Shown piece after piece: positions 34,792 through 44,231 of a stretch of DNA of 64,000 bases. How positions within the stretch are numbered: the first letter of the stretch is position 1; every line of letters begins with the position of its first letter. The position numbers and the translations under genes are program-made. Source of the stretch: Maricaulis sp048270265 (GTDB lineage: Bacteria; Pseudomonadota; Alphaproteobacteria; Caulobacterales; Maricaulaceae); the NCBI RefSeq assembly GCF_048270265.1, contig NZ_JBLWTD010000001.1, forward strand, positions 1 through 64,000. The letters are read 5' to 3'. The notes beneath the pieces are model-generated. The model did no database searches, was not told the origin of the DNA, and saw only the letters and a list, made by a program, of their open reading frames with translations.

Positions 34792-37290
34792 ATGTTATCG
34801 ACCAAGAAAACGATTCTGTTCGCAGCAGCCTCGGTCATCGCATTGACCGGTGCACAGGCCGCGGCGCAGGAAAGCCGCAGCGTGGACGTCATCACGGTGA
34901 CGGCGCAAAAGCGTGAGCAGGGTATCCAGGACGTGCCGGTTGCGGTTACGGCCTATAATGAGGACCTGCTGCAGAATTCAGGTGTCCGCGACCTGAAGGA
35001 CCTGATGATCATCTCGCCAGGCCTCAACGTCACCTCGACCACGAATGATTTTGTCACCACCGCCCGTATTCGTGGCATTGGTACGGTTGGCGACAATCCG
35101 GGTCTGGAATCGTCTGTCGGCATCGTGATCGACGGTGTGCCGCGCGCCCGTAATGGCGTTGCCTTCAACGATCTCGGCGAAATGGAACGCATCGAAGTCC
35201 TGCGCGGCCCGCAGGGCACGCTGTTTGGTGCCAATACCACTGCCGGTATCATCAACGTCGTCACCAAGCGGCCCGAGTTCGAGTTCGATTATAATGGCGA
35301 GCTGACCTATATGGGCGGCGATGCCACCGGCTGGGGTGCTGCTGCCGGCATCACCGGTCCGCTCAGCGACCGGATCGCCGGGCGTCTCTACGCTGCCAGC
35401 CGGTCTCATGACGGTTACCAGACCGCCGAGACCTTCGGTGGCCCGCGTACGGAGACCGAGGACCGCACCCAGAATTTCTTCACCCTGCGCGGCCAGGTCC
35501 TGTTCGACTTCAGCGACCAGGCAAACCTGCTGCTGACCGCCGACTACACCGAACGTGACGAGGATTGCTGCGGTGCGCCGAGCATTGTGTCCGGTCCGAC
35601 TGCCGGCGCGATCAACTTCCTCGTGCCTGGCGCGCGGCCGATGGCGGGCAGCGAGGATCCGTTCAGCGGTCTCGTTCAGTCCAACCGTGACACCGGCCAG
35701 GAGATCACGGATCAGGGCTTCAGCGCCGAACTGAACCTGAACTTCGAAAGCTTCGACGTGACGGCCATCCTGTCGGATCGTGACTATGAGCTGCGCTCCG
35801 GTCAGGATACGGACTTCACCGGCGCCGACATCGTGTTCCGCGATATCGACAACAACCGGTTCGAATTCGGCAACACCACCTTCGAACTGCGCGTCTCCGG
35901 CTCGACCGAGAATTTCGAGTGGATGGTCGGTTCCTACTATTCGAACGAGAACCTGGTTCGCGAAGACGCCATCCAGATGGGTGCACACTTCTCGACCTAT
36001 CTCGGCCTGCTGGGCGGAAGCCCGACGCTGGTCACCGACCTGGCCAATGGCCTGGGCGGCTTCCTGATCCCTGGCTATGTTCCGCTTGCTGCGGGAACGG
36101 GCGTGCCGCTGGGCGGTGGCAATCCGGTGGGTGATACCTTCACCCAGGATGGCGACAGCCTCAGCTTCTTCACGCACAACACCTGGCACCTCACCGATGC
36201 AACAGATCTGACCTTCGGTCTGCGTCATACGCGGACTGAAAAGACGGCGCATTTCGACTTTGGTGAAAGCTATGCGCCGGCGTGTGACGTCTGGGAAACC
36301 GTGTTCGGTGATGCCCTCGACTTCTCGACCCCGTTCGCACAGGCCGTCCTGGGCTTCTTCCCTCCAGGGTCCGATACTTTCGGTGCGTACACCTGTCTGC
36401 CGTTCGCCCGGGATGTTTTCGCCCGGATCGACAATACGCAGACGCTCGAGGAGAACGAGTTCTCCGGCCTGCTGTCGCTGTCGCACCGCTTCAGTGATGA
36501 CCTGTTGATGTACGGGACCTATTCGCGTGGCTACAAGGCGGGCGGTTTCAACCTCGACCGCTTCGACCAGGCCGGCAGCGATGCGGTGGACTTCACTTCG
36601 GTGCTCGCGAATCCGAACACCTATCCGGCTCGTTTCGACCCGGAAACCGTCGACAGCTTCGAGATCGGTATCAAGACCGAGTGGGCCAACGATACGGTGC
36701 TGGCCAACTTCTATCTGTTCCAGTCTGATTTCGACACCTACCAGCTGAACACCTTCAACGGCATCGCCTTCTTCGTGACCTCGATCGATGGTGCATCGAC
36801 CCAGGGTGCCGAGATGGAACTGCTCTGGTTGCCGGAAGCCATGCCTGGCCTGACCATGCAGGGTGGCCTGACCTACGCCAACGCGACCTATGACACGTTC
36901 GCTCCGACGGGCACGCCTGAAGTTGATGTCCTGTCCGGTCAGAACTTCTCGCTGGCTCCGGAATGGTATGCGTCGGCCTCGGCCACGTATAACGGGACCT
37001 TCGGCGACAACATGACCTGGCTGGCTCACCTCAGCGCCCGCTATCTGTCGGAGCACAATACCGGCTCCGATCTCGACATCGAGAAGATGCAGGATGCCTA
37101 CACCGTGTTCAACGGCCGTATCGGCATCGGCGCTGCCGATGAGACATGGTCGCTGGAACTGTGGGGCCGCAATCTGACGGATGAAGGCTATATCCAGGTC
37201 GGCTTTGATGGGCCGTTCCAGCCTGGTTCCTTCAATGCCTCTACCGGCCAGGCACGGTCCTGGGGCCTTACGCTCCGCGCCCGCCGCTAG
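34792..37290 (+). CDS. TonB-dependent outer-membrane receptor
   Basis: The 832-residue protein has a signal peptide (ILFAAASVIALTGAQAAAQ) and a TonB box-like VDVITVTAQKR. The plug domain spans about 45-160 with VIDGVPRAR and EVLRGPQGTLFGANTTAG, and a long barrel ends in GLTLRARR. The type (ITVTAQKREQ..QDVPVAVTA) is typical of the many substrate-scavenging receptors of caulobacters and sphingomonads. The ligand is not readable; the divergent S9 peptidase suggests peptide-related uptake. A GGGAGGGAG stretch precedes the start, and a strong terminator follows. Confidence 0.95.
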   Translation: MLSTKKTILFAAASVIALTGAQAAAQESRSVDVITVTAQKREQGIQDVPVAVTAYNEDLLQNSGVRDLKDLMIISPGLNVTSTTNDFVTTARIRGIGTVGDNPGLESSVGIVIDGVPRARNGVAFNDLGEMERIEVLRGPQGTLFGANTTAGIINVVTKRPEFEFDYNGELTYMGGDATGWGAAAGITGPLSDRIAGRLYAASRSHDGYQTAETFGGPRTETEDRTQNFFTLRGQVLFDFSDQANLLLTADYTERDEDCCGAPSIVSGPTAGAINFLVPGARPMAGSEDPFSGLVQSNRDTGQEITDQGFSAELNLNFESFDVTAILSDRDYELRSGQDTDFTGADIVFRDIDNNRFEFGNTTFELRVSGSTENFEWMVGSYYSNENLVREDAIQMGAHFSTYLGLLGGSPTLVTDLANGLGGFLIPGYVPLAAGTGVPLGGGNPVGDTFTQDGDSLSFFTHNTWHLTDATDLTFGLRHTRTEKTAHFDFGESYAPACDVWETVFGDALDFSTPFAQAVLGFFPPGSDTFGAYTCLPFARDVFARIDNTQTLEENEFSGLLSLSHRFSDDLLMYGTYSRGYKAGGFNLDRFDQAGSDAVDFTSVLANPNTYPARFDPETVDSFEIGIKTEWANDTVLANFYLFQSDFDTYQLNTFNGIAFFVTSIDGASTQGAEMELLWLPEAMPGLTMQGGLTYANATYDTFAPTGTPEVDVLSGQNFSLAPEWYASASATYNGTFGDNMTWLAHLSARYLSEHNTGSDLDIEKMQDAYTVFNGRIGIGAADETWSLELWGRNLTDEGYIQVGFDGPFQPGSFNASTGQARSWGLTLRARR

Positions 37291-37314
37291 TCGAGCCTAC
37301 GCATGACAGGGAAG

Positions 37315-37343
37315 GGGCCGGGCGGCGACGCCCGGCCCTTTTT
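37315..37343 (+). terminator. Rho-independent terminator of the TonB-dependent receptor gene
   Basis: GGGCCGGGC and GCCCGGCCC form a perfect 9-bp GC stem with a 6-nt loop, followed by five T residues. It starts 25 nt after the receptor stop. Confidence 0.94.
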
Positions 37344-37580
37344 CTTGTCGGTCTGCTTGGTTGTGGGGCTGCTGTCCTGTCGCCCTGCTGTCCTGCGGAT
37401 CCGTTTTCGGGCCATGCCCACGCGCCTGTGACACTACCGACACTTGCGCAAGGATTGTGGCTGCACAATCTTCACCACATCACCTGCTTTGGGGTGCCTG
37501 CCCTGAATTGGCCGCGATACGATGATTGAACAGGCCCACATGATTCGAATCCCCACCGTTGAGACATTGATGATTTTGCC

Positions 37581-38615
37581 ATGACGCTGCGCGCCCGAAA
37601 TATTCTGTTGATCGCCCTGGCCGGCCTGCTGGTCGTGACCGGCCTGTCCATGGTCGTCGGACCGTTTTCCATCGCCAGCCTCGAGTCCCGTCTGGAGAGC
37701 AATGCACGCGCCGCGCTCGATCGGCGCGAGATGGACTGGGCCCATGTCCGTTTTCGCGGTCAGGAAGCGATCGTCTCCGGGGCTGCGCCCAATGACACGG
37801 CGCGCGAAATTGCGCTGGAAGTTGTCGCCGGCTCGACCTGGTCGGGCGGCAGTATCGCCGGCGGCGTGACGCACGTGGTCGACGAGATCACCGATGCGCG
37901 CACCGATCGCGGCTTTTCCTTCCGCGCCGACGTCGCCTTCCGTGGCCGCGTCCTGATCCGCGGCGATGCGACGGATGCCGCAGCACGCGATGCCATCGCC
38001 CGTTTCGCCACGGCGAATTTCCCCAACGGCGCCGATTCCGATCTTACCCTGATCCCGGGGGGCGCTCCGGCGGCTGAATGGGAAGAGGCCGCCAAGCGGT
38101 TGCTCGGCCAGCTCGCGCGGCTTGAACGCGGTGCCATCGTTCTCAGCGGCCAGCAGGGCGGGCTTTATGGCGATGCCGAGAACCCGCAGATTGCCCGCTC
38201 CGTCGCCAATACGCTGCAGACGATGCCGGCGCCCTTCCGCGCTGCATCGATCATTATTCCGGCCGGAGCTCCGGCCATCGTCAACGTGCCGGATATCGAT
38301 GCCTGCGCTGCCGTGATCCGGGCGGCCCAGGGCACCGATGCGCTGCGTTTCGAGACCGGTGGCGTCGGTGCCAGCCCGCTGACCGAGATTGCCTTGCGCC
38401 GGCTCGGTCGCACATTTTCGGCCTGTCCTGACACCGCGCGGCTTTCCGTGACGATCAATATCGCCGACGGCGGTGAAGAGCTGGCCCGGCAACGCGCCGA
38501 CCAGGTGCGCTCGCTTCTGTCCGGCGGCGCCGTTGGCGAAAACCGGATCATTGTTGCACTGGCAGATGACCAGTTGCAGGCACTTACGTTTTCCGTTTCA
38601 TCGATTGAGGGTTGA
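37581..38615 (+). CDS. Membrane-anchored BON/OmpA-like envelope protein
   Basis: The 344-residue protein has an N-terminal membrane anchor (ILLIALAGLLVVTGLSMVVG). Segments such as FRGQEAIVSGAAPNDTAREIALEVV and FRGRVLIRGDATDAAARDAIA look like BON-type repeats, which bind phospholipid or peptidoglycan surfaces. The C-terminal third (ACPDTARLSVTINIADGGEELARQRADQVRSLL) resembles the helix of OmpA-like domains, without a clear full motif. It lies 3 nt before the next gene, so the two are co-transcribed. Role is inferred only as envelope-associated. Confidence 0.72.
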   Translation: MTLRARNILLIALAGLLVVTGLSMVVGPFSIASLESRLESNARAALDRREMDWAHVRFRGQEAIVSGAAPNDTAREIALEVVAGSTWSGGSIAGGVTHVVDEITDARTDRGFSFRADVAFRGRVLIRGDATDAAARDAIARFATANFPNGADSDLTLIPGGAPAAEWEEAAKRLLGQLARLERGAIVLSGQQGGLYGDAENPQIARSVANTLQTMPAPFRAASIIIPAGAPAIVNVPDIDACAAVIRAAQGTDALRFETGGVGASPLTEIALRRLGRTFSACPDTARLSVTINIADGGEELARQRADQVRSLLSGGAVGENRIIVALADDQLQALTFSVSSIEG

Positions 38616-38618
38616 GGC

Positions 38619-39218
38619 ATGTTCTGGCTGGTCTGGCAAATTGGTTTCCTGATTCTGGCGGCCTTCGGATTCGGGGTTCTGACGGGTTGGAAGGTCTGGA
38701 GCGGCGAGGCGCGCAGCGTCGAGGCCGACAAGGCGCTGGCCGATGTCATTGCGCTGCGCCGCGAGAATGAGAACCTGGCGCGCCGCCTCGGTGAGGCTGA
38801 AGCGCGCGCCGTCGCCGCAAGCCGCGCCCCGGCAGCGGTGAAGGCCGGTCATGCCGACATTCCCGAGGACTCAAGCAAGGCCAAATCCGCCAAGCCGGCG
38901 GCCAGGCGCAAGACCGCGGCCGAGCCTGCCGCTACCAAGCCTGCCGCCGCCAAACCCGCTGCGCCAGCCGCTGCCACGCCTGCAACGGCGAAACCGGCAG
39001 CTGCGCCAGCTAATCCTGTGTCCGTGGAAGACCTGACGGTCATCAAGGGGCTTGGGCCGAAGGCGGCCGCCAGTCTGAAAGCCGAGGGTGTGGTCAGCTA
39101 TGCGCAGATCGCCGCCTGGACCGAAAGCGATATCGCTGACTGGGATGCCAGGATCAATGGACGCGGCCGCATTGTCCGCGATGACTGGGTCGGCCAGGCC
39201 AAGGCGCTGATCGCCTGA
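38619..39218 (+). CDS. Membrane-anchored helix-hairpin-helix protein
   Basis: The 199-residue product has one N-terminal membrane helix (MFWLVWQIGFLILAAFGFG), a short coiled coil (ADVIALRRENENLARRLGEAEAR), an Ala/Pro/Lys-rich flexible linker (about 80-130), and a C-terminal helix-hairpin-helix-like domain. That domain reads DLTVIKGLGPKAAASLKAEGV, with Q-I-A-A-W and a closing Arg/Asp-rich helix, as in the flap-endonuclease-like domains found in several envelope or ribosomal fusions. The linker is low-complexity at protein and DNA level. It pairs with the gene 3 nt upstream. The domain could bind DNA or protein. Confidence 0.75.
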   Translation: MFWLVWQIGFLILAAFGFGVLTGWKVWSGEARSVEADKALADVIALRRENENLARRLGEAEARAVAASRAPAAVKAGHADIPEDSSKAKSAKPAARRKTAAEPAATKPAAAKPAAPAAATPATAKPAAAPANPVSVEDLTVIKGLGPKAAASLKAEGVVSYAQIAAWTESDIADWDARINGRGRIVRDDWVGQAKALIA

Positions 39219-39243
39219 CACTGTTTGCCCGACAGTCCCTGCC

Positions 39244-39726
39244 TCAGGGCATATGGGCCAGCACGTTGCGGGCATCATAGGCATTGGCATCATCGGAGAC
39301 CGTGCCGGTGCGCACCAGAATCTCCAGGGTCACGGATTTCTGACCGGCCGAGCCGTCGAAGCGGATGCCGACACCGATGCCGCGAGCTGAATAGCCACGC
39401 GAGCCGGTGGAATAGCTGGCCGAGGTCCCTACACGCACCGGATCGCGATCATTGCCGTCGCGATTGCGGCGCACCACCACGAACCAGTCGCCGCCCTGTT
39501 CCAGCGTGAACTCGGCCGCCCGCCGCAGCGCCAGATCCTCGGTTTCCTCGATGCTGGTGTCCGGACCGGCGTCGAAGCGGATCATGAAGCGATCTTGCTC
39601 GATGGCGCGTTCGGAATAGCCGTACTGCCCCTCATAGGCCGGCGCGTAGCGCGTCGGGCCTGACGTTGCGCAGGCCGTGAGGGCCAGGGCGGGGGTGAGG
39701 ATGAGCAGGGGAAGAATGCGTCTCAT
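39244..39726 (-). CDS. CC0125/CC1285-type lipoprotein
   Basis: The 160-residue product has a lipoprotein signal with the lipobox LTAC (MRRILPLLILTPALALTAC). The mature part contains GYSERAIEQDRFMIRFDAG, EDLALRRAAEFTLEQGGDWFVVV and a Ser/Gly-rich middle. These match the CC0125/CC1285 lipoprotein family of caulobacters as I remember it. The function is unknown; it is probably anchored in the outer membrane facing the periplasm. It converges on the helix-hairpin-helix gene. Confidence 0.82.
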   Translation of the reverse strand: MRRILPLLILTPALALTACATSGPTRYAPAYEGQYGYSERAIEQDRFMIRFDAGPDTSIEETEDLALRRAAEFTLEQGGDWFVVVRRNRDGNDRDPVRVGTSASYSTGSRGYSARGIGVGIRFDGSAGQKSVTLEILVRTGTVSDDANAYDARNVLAHMP

Positions 39727-39764
39727 GGCGGCAGCTCCAGCTGTGTTGCCCGCTCACGATAGGA

Positions 39765-41918
39765 TCATTCGTCCTCGCTTGCCACCACCGCCTCGACGCC
39801 CATCCGTTCCAGCATCACCAGCGCACTGTCGGCGATCACCGTGCCGGGCGGGAAGACCGCCGCAGCGCCCATCTGGCGCAGCACCGGCTCGTCATCCGGC
39901 GGGATCACGCCGCCGACCACCACCAGGATATCGTCACGGCCGCGCTCGGAGAGGGCGGCGCGCAATTGCGGCACCAGCGTCAAATGTCCGGCTGCGAGCG
40001 ATGAGGCGGCCGCGGCATGGACGTCTTCCGCGATGGCGAGGGCGGCCGCTTCTTCCGGGGTCTGGAAGAGCGGGCCGATCACCACATCCCAGCCGAGATC
40101 GGCATAGGCGGAGGCGACGACTTTCTGGCCGCGGTCATGGCCGTCCTGGCCGAGCTTGGCGATCAGGATTTTCGGCTTGCGGCCATGAAGATCGAGGAAG
40201 CGCGCCGCGGTGTCGCGGGCGCGGCGGACCTTGTCATCACTGCCGGCGGCCGGCCCGTAAATCCCGGTCACGGCCTTGATCTCGGCGACATGGCGCTTGA
40301 AGGCACGCTCCATCGCATCGGAGATCTCGCCCACGGTCGCCATGGCGCGTGCGGCGTCGACCGCCAGCTCGAGCAGATTGCCCTCGCCAGAGGCGGCTGA
40401 TGCGGCCAAGGCATCCAGTGCGGCTTCCAGCTTGGCCGGATCGCGTTCCTTGCGCAGGCGTTCGAGCTTTTCGATCTGCTGCTTGCGCACGAGATAATTG
40501 TCGACCTTGAGGACGGGGACATCCTCGTCTTCATCGAGCAGGAATTTATTGACGCCGGTGATGGTCTGCTGGCCGCTATCGATCAGCGCCTGGGTGCGCG
40601 CGGCGGCTTCCTCGATGCGCAATTTGGGCACGCCGGCCTCGATGGCTTTCGCCATGCCGCCCAGGGCGTCGATCTCGGCAATATGATCCATCGCCCGCGC
40701 GGCGAGGTCATGGGTCAGGCGTTCGACATAATGGCTGCCGCCCCAGGGATCGATCGCATCACAGGCATGGGCCTCGCTGGCGAGCAGGATCTGGGTATTG
40801 CGGGCGATGCGGGCCGAGAAGTCGGTCGGCAGGGCCAGGGCCTCGTCCAGCGAATTGGTGTGCAGGGACTGGGTGTGGCCATCGACGGCAGCAATGGCTT
40901 CCAGCGCCGTGCGACCGACATTGTTGAACACGTCCTGGGCCGTCAGCGACCAGCCCGATGTCTGGCAGTGAGTGCGCAGGCAGATCGATTTTTCGCTTTT
41001 CGGATCAAAGCGTTCCTTCACCAGCTTCGCCCAAAGCAGGCGCGCGGCGCGCAGCTTGGCGACCTCCATGAAGACATTCATGCCGATGCCGAAGAAGAAG
41101 GAGAGACGCGGCGCAAAAGTGTCGACATCCATGCCGGCCTCAATGCCGGTCGCGATGTATTCCAGCCCGTCGGCAATGGTGTAGGCGAGCTCGAGATCGG
41201 CTGGAGCGCCGGCCTCCTGCATGTGATAGCCGGAGATCGAGATCGAATTGTATTTCGGCATGTGTTTCGAGGTGTAGTCGAAAATGTCCGAAATGATCCG
41301 CATCGAGGGGGCCGGTGGATAGATATAGGTATTGCGGACCATGAACTCCTTGAGGATGTCGTTCTGGATCGTGCCGGAGAGCTGTTCCGGCTTCACGCCC
41401 TGTTCCTCGGCCGCCACGATATAGAGCGCCAGCACCGGCAGGACGGCGCCATTCATCGTCATCGAGACGCTCATCTGGTCGAGCGGGATGCCGTCGAACA
41501 GGGTGCGCATGTCATAGATGGAATCGATCGCCACACCGGCCATGCCGACATCGCCGGCCACGCGCGGGTGATCTGAATCATAGCCCCGGTGTGTCGCCAG
41601 ATCGAAGGCGACCGAGAGGCCTTTCTGGCCGGCCGCGAGATTGCGGCGATAGAAGGCGTTGGAATCCTCCGCCGTCGAGAAGCCGGCATATTGCCGGATC
41701 GTCCAGGGGCGCTGCAGGAACATGGTCGGATAGGGGCCGCGCACGAAGGGGGCGGCACCGGGAACCGTGTGGATGAAGTCGATGCTGTCGCTATCGGCCG
41801 GACCATAATTCGTGTGGATGGCAATGCCTTCGGCCGGGGTCCAGTCTTCACCTTTCGCCGCCGAAGCGGGCAGGGCGGGGCCGAGATCGAGCGTGGTGAA
41901 ATCGGGTGTCTGGCTCAT
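39765..41918 (-). CDS. mutB: Methylmalonyl-CoA mutase, large (cobalamin-binding) subunit
   Basis: The 717-residue enzyme interconverts methylmalonyl-CoA and succinyl-CoA with adenosylcobalamin. The catalytic TIM barrel covers about 60-540 (RPWTIRQYAGFSTAEDSNAFYRR, LPVLALYIVAAEEQGV, NSISISGYHMQEAGA). The C-terminal B12 domain has the D-x-H-x-x-G motif in KLGQDGHDRG. The ATG at 41918 overlaps the stop of mutA as ATGA, so subunits are made in a coupled way. It takes part in propionyl-CoA assimilation or the polyhydroxyalkanoate-linked pathway. Confidence 0.96.
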   Translation of the reverse strand: MSQTPDFTTLDLGPALPASAAKGEDWTPAEGIAIHTNYGPADSDSIDFIHTVPGAAPFVRGPYPTMFLQRPWTIRQYAGFSTAEDSNAFYRRNLAAGQKGLSVAFDLATHRGYDSDHPRVAGDVGMAGVAIDSIYDMRTLFDGIPLDQMSVSMTMNGAVLPVLALYIVAAEEQGVKPEQLSGTIQNDILKEFMVRNTYIYPPAPSMRIISDIFDYTSKHMPKYNSISISGYHMQEAGAPADLELAYTIADGLEYIATGIEAGMDVDTFAPRLSFFFGIGMNVFMEVAKLRAARLLWAKLVKERFDPKSEKSICLRTHCQTSGWSLTAQDVFNNVGRTALEAIAAVDGHTQSLHTNSLDEALALPTDFSARIARNTQILLASEAHACDAIDPWGGSHYVERLTHDLAARAMDHIAEIDALGGMAKAIEAGVPKLRIEEAAARTQALIDSGQQTITGVNKFLLDEDEDVPVLKVDNYLVRKQQIEKLERLRKERDPAKLEAALDALAASAASGEGNLLELAVDAARAMATVGEISDAMERAFKRHVAEIKAVTGIYGPAAGSDDKVRRARDTAARFLDLHGRKPKILIAKLGQDGHDRGQKVVASAYADLGWDVVIGPLFQTPEEAAALAIAEDVHAAAASSLAAGHLTLVPQLRAALSERGRDDILVVVGGVIPPDDEPVLRQMGAAAVFPPGTVIADSALVMLERMGVEAVVASEDE

Positions 41919-43348
41919 GAGCGCGCTCCCTCGAATGGCGTGGCCAGGCGGATGGCGGTGAGGGCGCCCTCCGGTGCGTCGGAGTGGGGCCATGTGCCGT
42001 TGGTTTCCACCGGTTTGGGATGCGGGTCCGGGTGCTGGGTGACGCCGAGAATGACATCCTTGCCGTCGGCGATTTGTTGCAGGCGTTTCTCGCGCACCGC
42101 TGCGATCTCGCCCTGCAGCCAGCCATCGGCGAAGGCGTCAACCAGCCCGCCGCGCCGTTCGATCTGCTGGAACAGGGCCCAGGCGGCCTGCGCCAGCTCG
42201 TCGCTCAGCGTCTCGTGCAGATAGCTGCCGGCGGCCGGATCGGTGACCTTGCCGATATGGCTCTCCTCGGCCAGCAGGATCTGGAGATTTCGCGCCACGC
42301 GGCGGCCCAGCCCGGTCGGACGGCCGATCGCATCGGTGAAGGGGCGGATGGTGATCGCGTCGCTCCCGCCAGCGGCTGCGGCAAAGCCGGCGCAGGCGGT
42401 GCGGATCATATTGGTCCAGGGATCCTTGGCGCTCATCATCCGGCCCGATGTGGTCGCATGCAGGGTCAGCCGCTGCGCGGTATCCCCGGCACCGAAGCTC
42501 TGCGCGATGCGGGCGAAGAGGCGCCGTGCGGCGCGCAGTTTGGCGATGGTGAGATGGATATCGGTATCGGCGGCGAGACGGGCCTCGATGGCCGTCGCCG
42601 CTTCGTCAGCCGAAAGACCGGCTTCGAGCATCAGGCGCATATAGGTCGCGGCCGAGGCGGCCATTAGCGCTAGTTCCTGCACCTCCGAGCCGCCGGCCTC
42701 GAAGGCGAGGGCGCCGTCACAACGGAAGATTTTCAGCTGCGGGAAGGCGGCCTGGGACAATTGGGCAAGATCGCGCGCCTTGGGAAAGCATTGATCGTCC
42801 AGCGCAATGCCCTGGCGTGCGGCGCGCTCGATCGGCGCCAGGCCGAGCCCGCCTTGCAGATGCTCGCCATCGAGGCGGCGGCGGGCGAACAGGGTCAAAA
42901 GGAGATGGGCGTGATGGCCCTGGCCGTCGAGACTGTCGAGATGGATCGGGGCGAGGGAGAGATCGACGCCCTTCAGTGCTGCGTCGAGCGGATCGATCTC
43001 GTTGGCCTTGAGGCCGAACTGGCCGGTCGAGTGCAGCCGCAATTCCAGTTCCGACACGCCGCCCATCAGATCGTCGAGCGCGGCGGCGTTGGCTTCGGCC
43101 GGGCTGGCCTCGGTGATCGACTGGCGCATGCCCCAGGGCAGATGGCCGTCGCGCGGCAGCGTATCCACCGCACCGGTGCCGGCCGGGCGGTCAAAGAAGA
43201 CCGGGCCTCGCTGAAGACCGTCAATCGTGTGCCGCTCGACCGTGGTTTCGAAATCGGCGCCGCGCAGGGCTTTTTCGGCGAGTGCGCGCCAGCTGGCGGG
43301 GCTCTGGGCGGGAAATCCCCGGGCAAAATCGCGGATAGTGTCGGTCAT
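41915..43348 (-). CDS. mutA: Methylmalonyl-CoA mutase, small subunit
   Basis: The 477-residue protein aligns by motif with the mutase barrel (ESHIGKVTDPAAGSYLHETL, RNLQILLAEESH) but ends before any cobalamin-binding D-x-H-x-x-G motif, as expected for the non-catalytic small subunit. It stabilises the MutB heterodimer. ATG 43348 (MTDTIRD) was preferred to ATG 43354 because AGG is better spaced to it. It is the first gene of the mutA-mutB pair. Confidence 0.93.
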   Translation of the reverse strand: MTDTIRDFARGFPAQSPASWRALAEKALRGADFETTVERHTIDGLQRGPVFFDRPAGTGAVDTLPRDGHLPWGMRQSITEASPAEANAAALDDLMGGVSELELRLHSTGQFGLKANEIDPLDAALKGVDLSLAPIHLDSLDGQGHHAHLLLTLFARRRLDGEHLQGGLGLAPIERAARQGIALDDQCFPKARDLAQLSQAAFPQLKIFRCDGALAFEAGGSEVQELALMAASAATYMRLMLEAGLSADEAATAIEARLAADTDIHLTIAKLRAARRLFARIAQSFGAGDTAQRLTLHATTSGRMMSAKDPWTNMIRTACAGFAAAAGGSDAITIRPFTDAIGRPTGLGRRVARNLQILLAEESHIGKVTDPAAGSYLHETLSDELAQAAWALFQQIERRGGLVDAFADGWLQGEIAAVREKRLQQIADGKDVILGVTQHPDPHPKPVETNGTWPHSDAPEGALTAIRLATPFEGARS

Positions 43349-43508
43349 GAGCATCCTGTCGCGGCAAGGCCATCATCGTGTCGGGGCGGAGAAAAGGCGC
43401 GCAGGGCCCGCACGTCAAGTCCGCGCGGCGGGCATGGACAGCGATTTGGCTTATCCCACAGCGCCGGGGCCGGCTTCACAATCGGGGCAAGCAGCCATGG
43501 AGGCCAGA

Positions 43509-44231
43509 ATGTCCGAGACCACCCCCAATCTTGACCTGCCGCTGGTGATGCCGGCGCAGGCGCAAAAACATGTCACCGTGAATGAGAGCCTGCTGCGCCT
43601 CGATGCGCTGGTGCAGGCGCAGGCGCAAAGCCGCAGCCTGGCCGTGCAGCCCGTCAGCCCGGAAGACGGGGAGAGCTGGATCCTCCCGACCGGGGCCAGC
43701 GGGGATGACTGGGCCGCGATGGCGGCCGGTTCGTTGGCGATTTATCGCGACGGATTCTGGAGCGAATTGCCGCCGAAACCCGGCTGGCGCGTGCATCTGG
43801 CCGATGAGGGCCGCGATATTGTCTTCGACGGAACCGCCTGGCTGCTGGCCGGGGCCGATACCGTGCTGGCCGAATCGCCTGGCGGGGCCAAGACCCGCGC
43901 CATCCTGATTGCCGACAGCGTCACCGGCCTGACCGGCGCCAGTTTGGTCACCGCGATGATGATCCCGGCCCGTTCAATCGTCTTCTGCGTGTCAGTGCGG
44001 ACGACTGAAATGATAACAGGTGCCACCAGTTTCGATTGCGGAATCGCCGGCGAGACATCCAAATTCGGCGGTTCGCTGGGGATATCGGCGGGCGCCAGCA
44101 ATCTCGGCGTCATCGGCCCGACGGCCTTCTACAGCGACACGCCGATCGTGCTCACCGCCAATGGCGGCAGTTTTACCGGTGGCAGTGTCAGCCTCGCCAT
44201 CCACGCCTGGATGCCCGAAGCGCCGGACTAG
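43509..44231 (+). CDS. DUF2793 family protein (phage/GTA tail-associated)
   Basis: The 240-residue protein begins MSETTPNLDLPLVMPAQAQKHVTVNESLLRLDAL, the DUF2793 signature. GWRVHLADEGRDIVFDGTAWLLA follows, and then a beta-rich C-terminal domain that reads like a tail-fibre or receptor-binding jelly roll. The family is known from prophage and gene-transfer-agent-linked regions of alphaproteobacteria. No other phage structural gene is nearby, so it is an orphan. ATG 43509 follows GGAGGCCAG; an ATG at 43497 is also in frame. It converges on pip with overlapping stop codons. Confidence 0.85.
   Translation: MSETTPNLDLPLVMPAQAQKHVTVNESLLRLDALVQAQAQSRSLAVQPVSPEDGESWILPTGASGDDWAAMAAGSLAIYRDGFWSELPPKPGWRVHLADEGRDIVFDGTAWLLAGADTVLAESPGGAKTRAILIADSVTGLTGASLVTAMMIPARSIVFCVSVRTTEMITGATSFDCGIAGETSKFGGSLGISAGASNLGVIGPTAFYSDTPIVLTANGGSFTGGSVSLAIHAWMPEAPD

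Noticed and set aside
43509..44231. A prophage around the DUF2793 gene
   Set aside because: No capsid, terminase, lysis or integrase gene lies on either side; the neighbours are metabolic.
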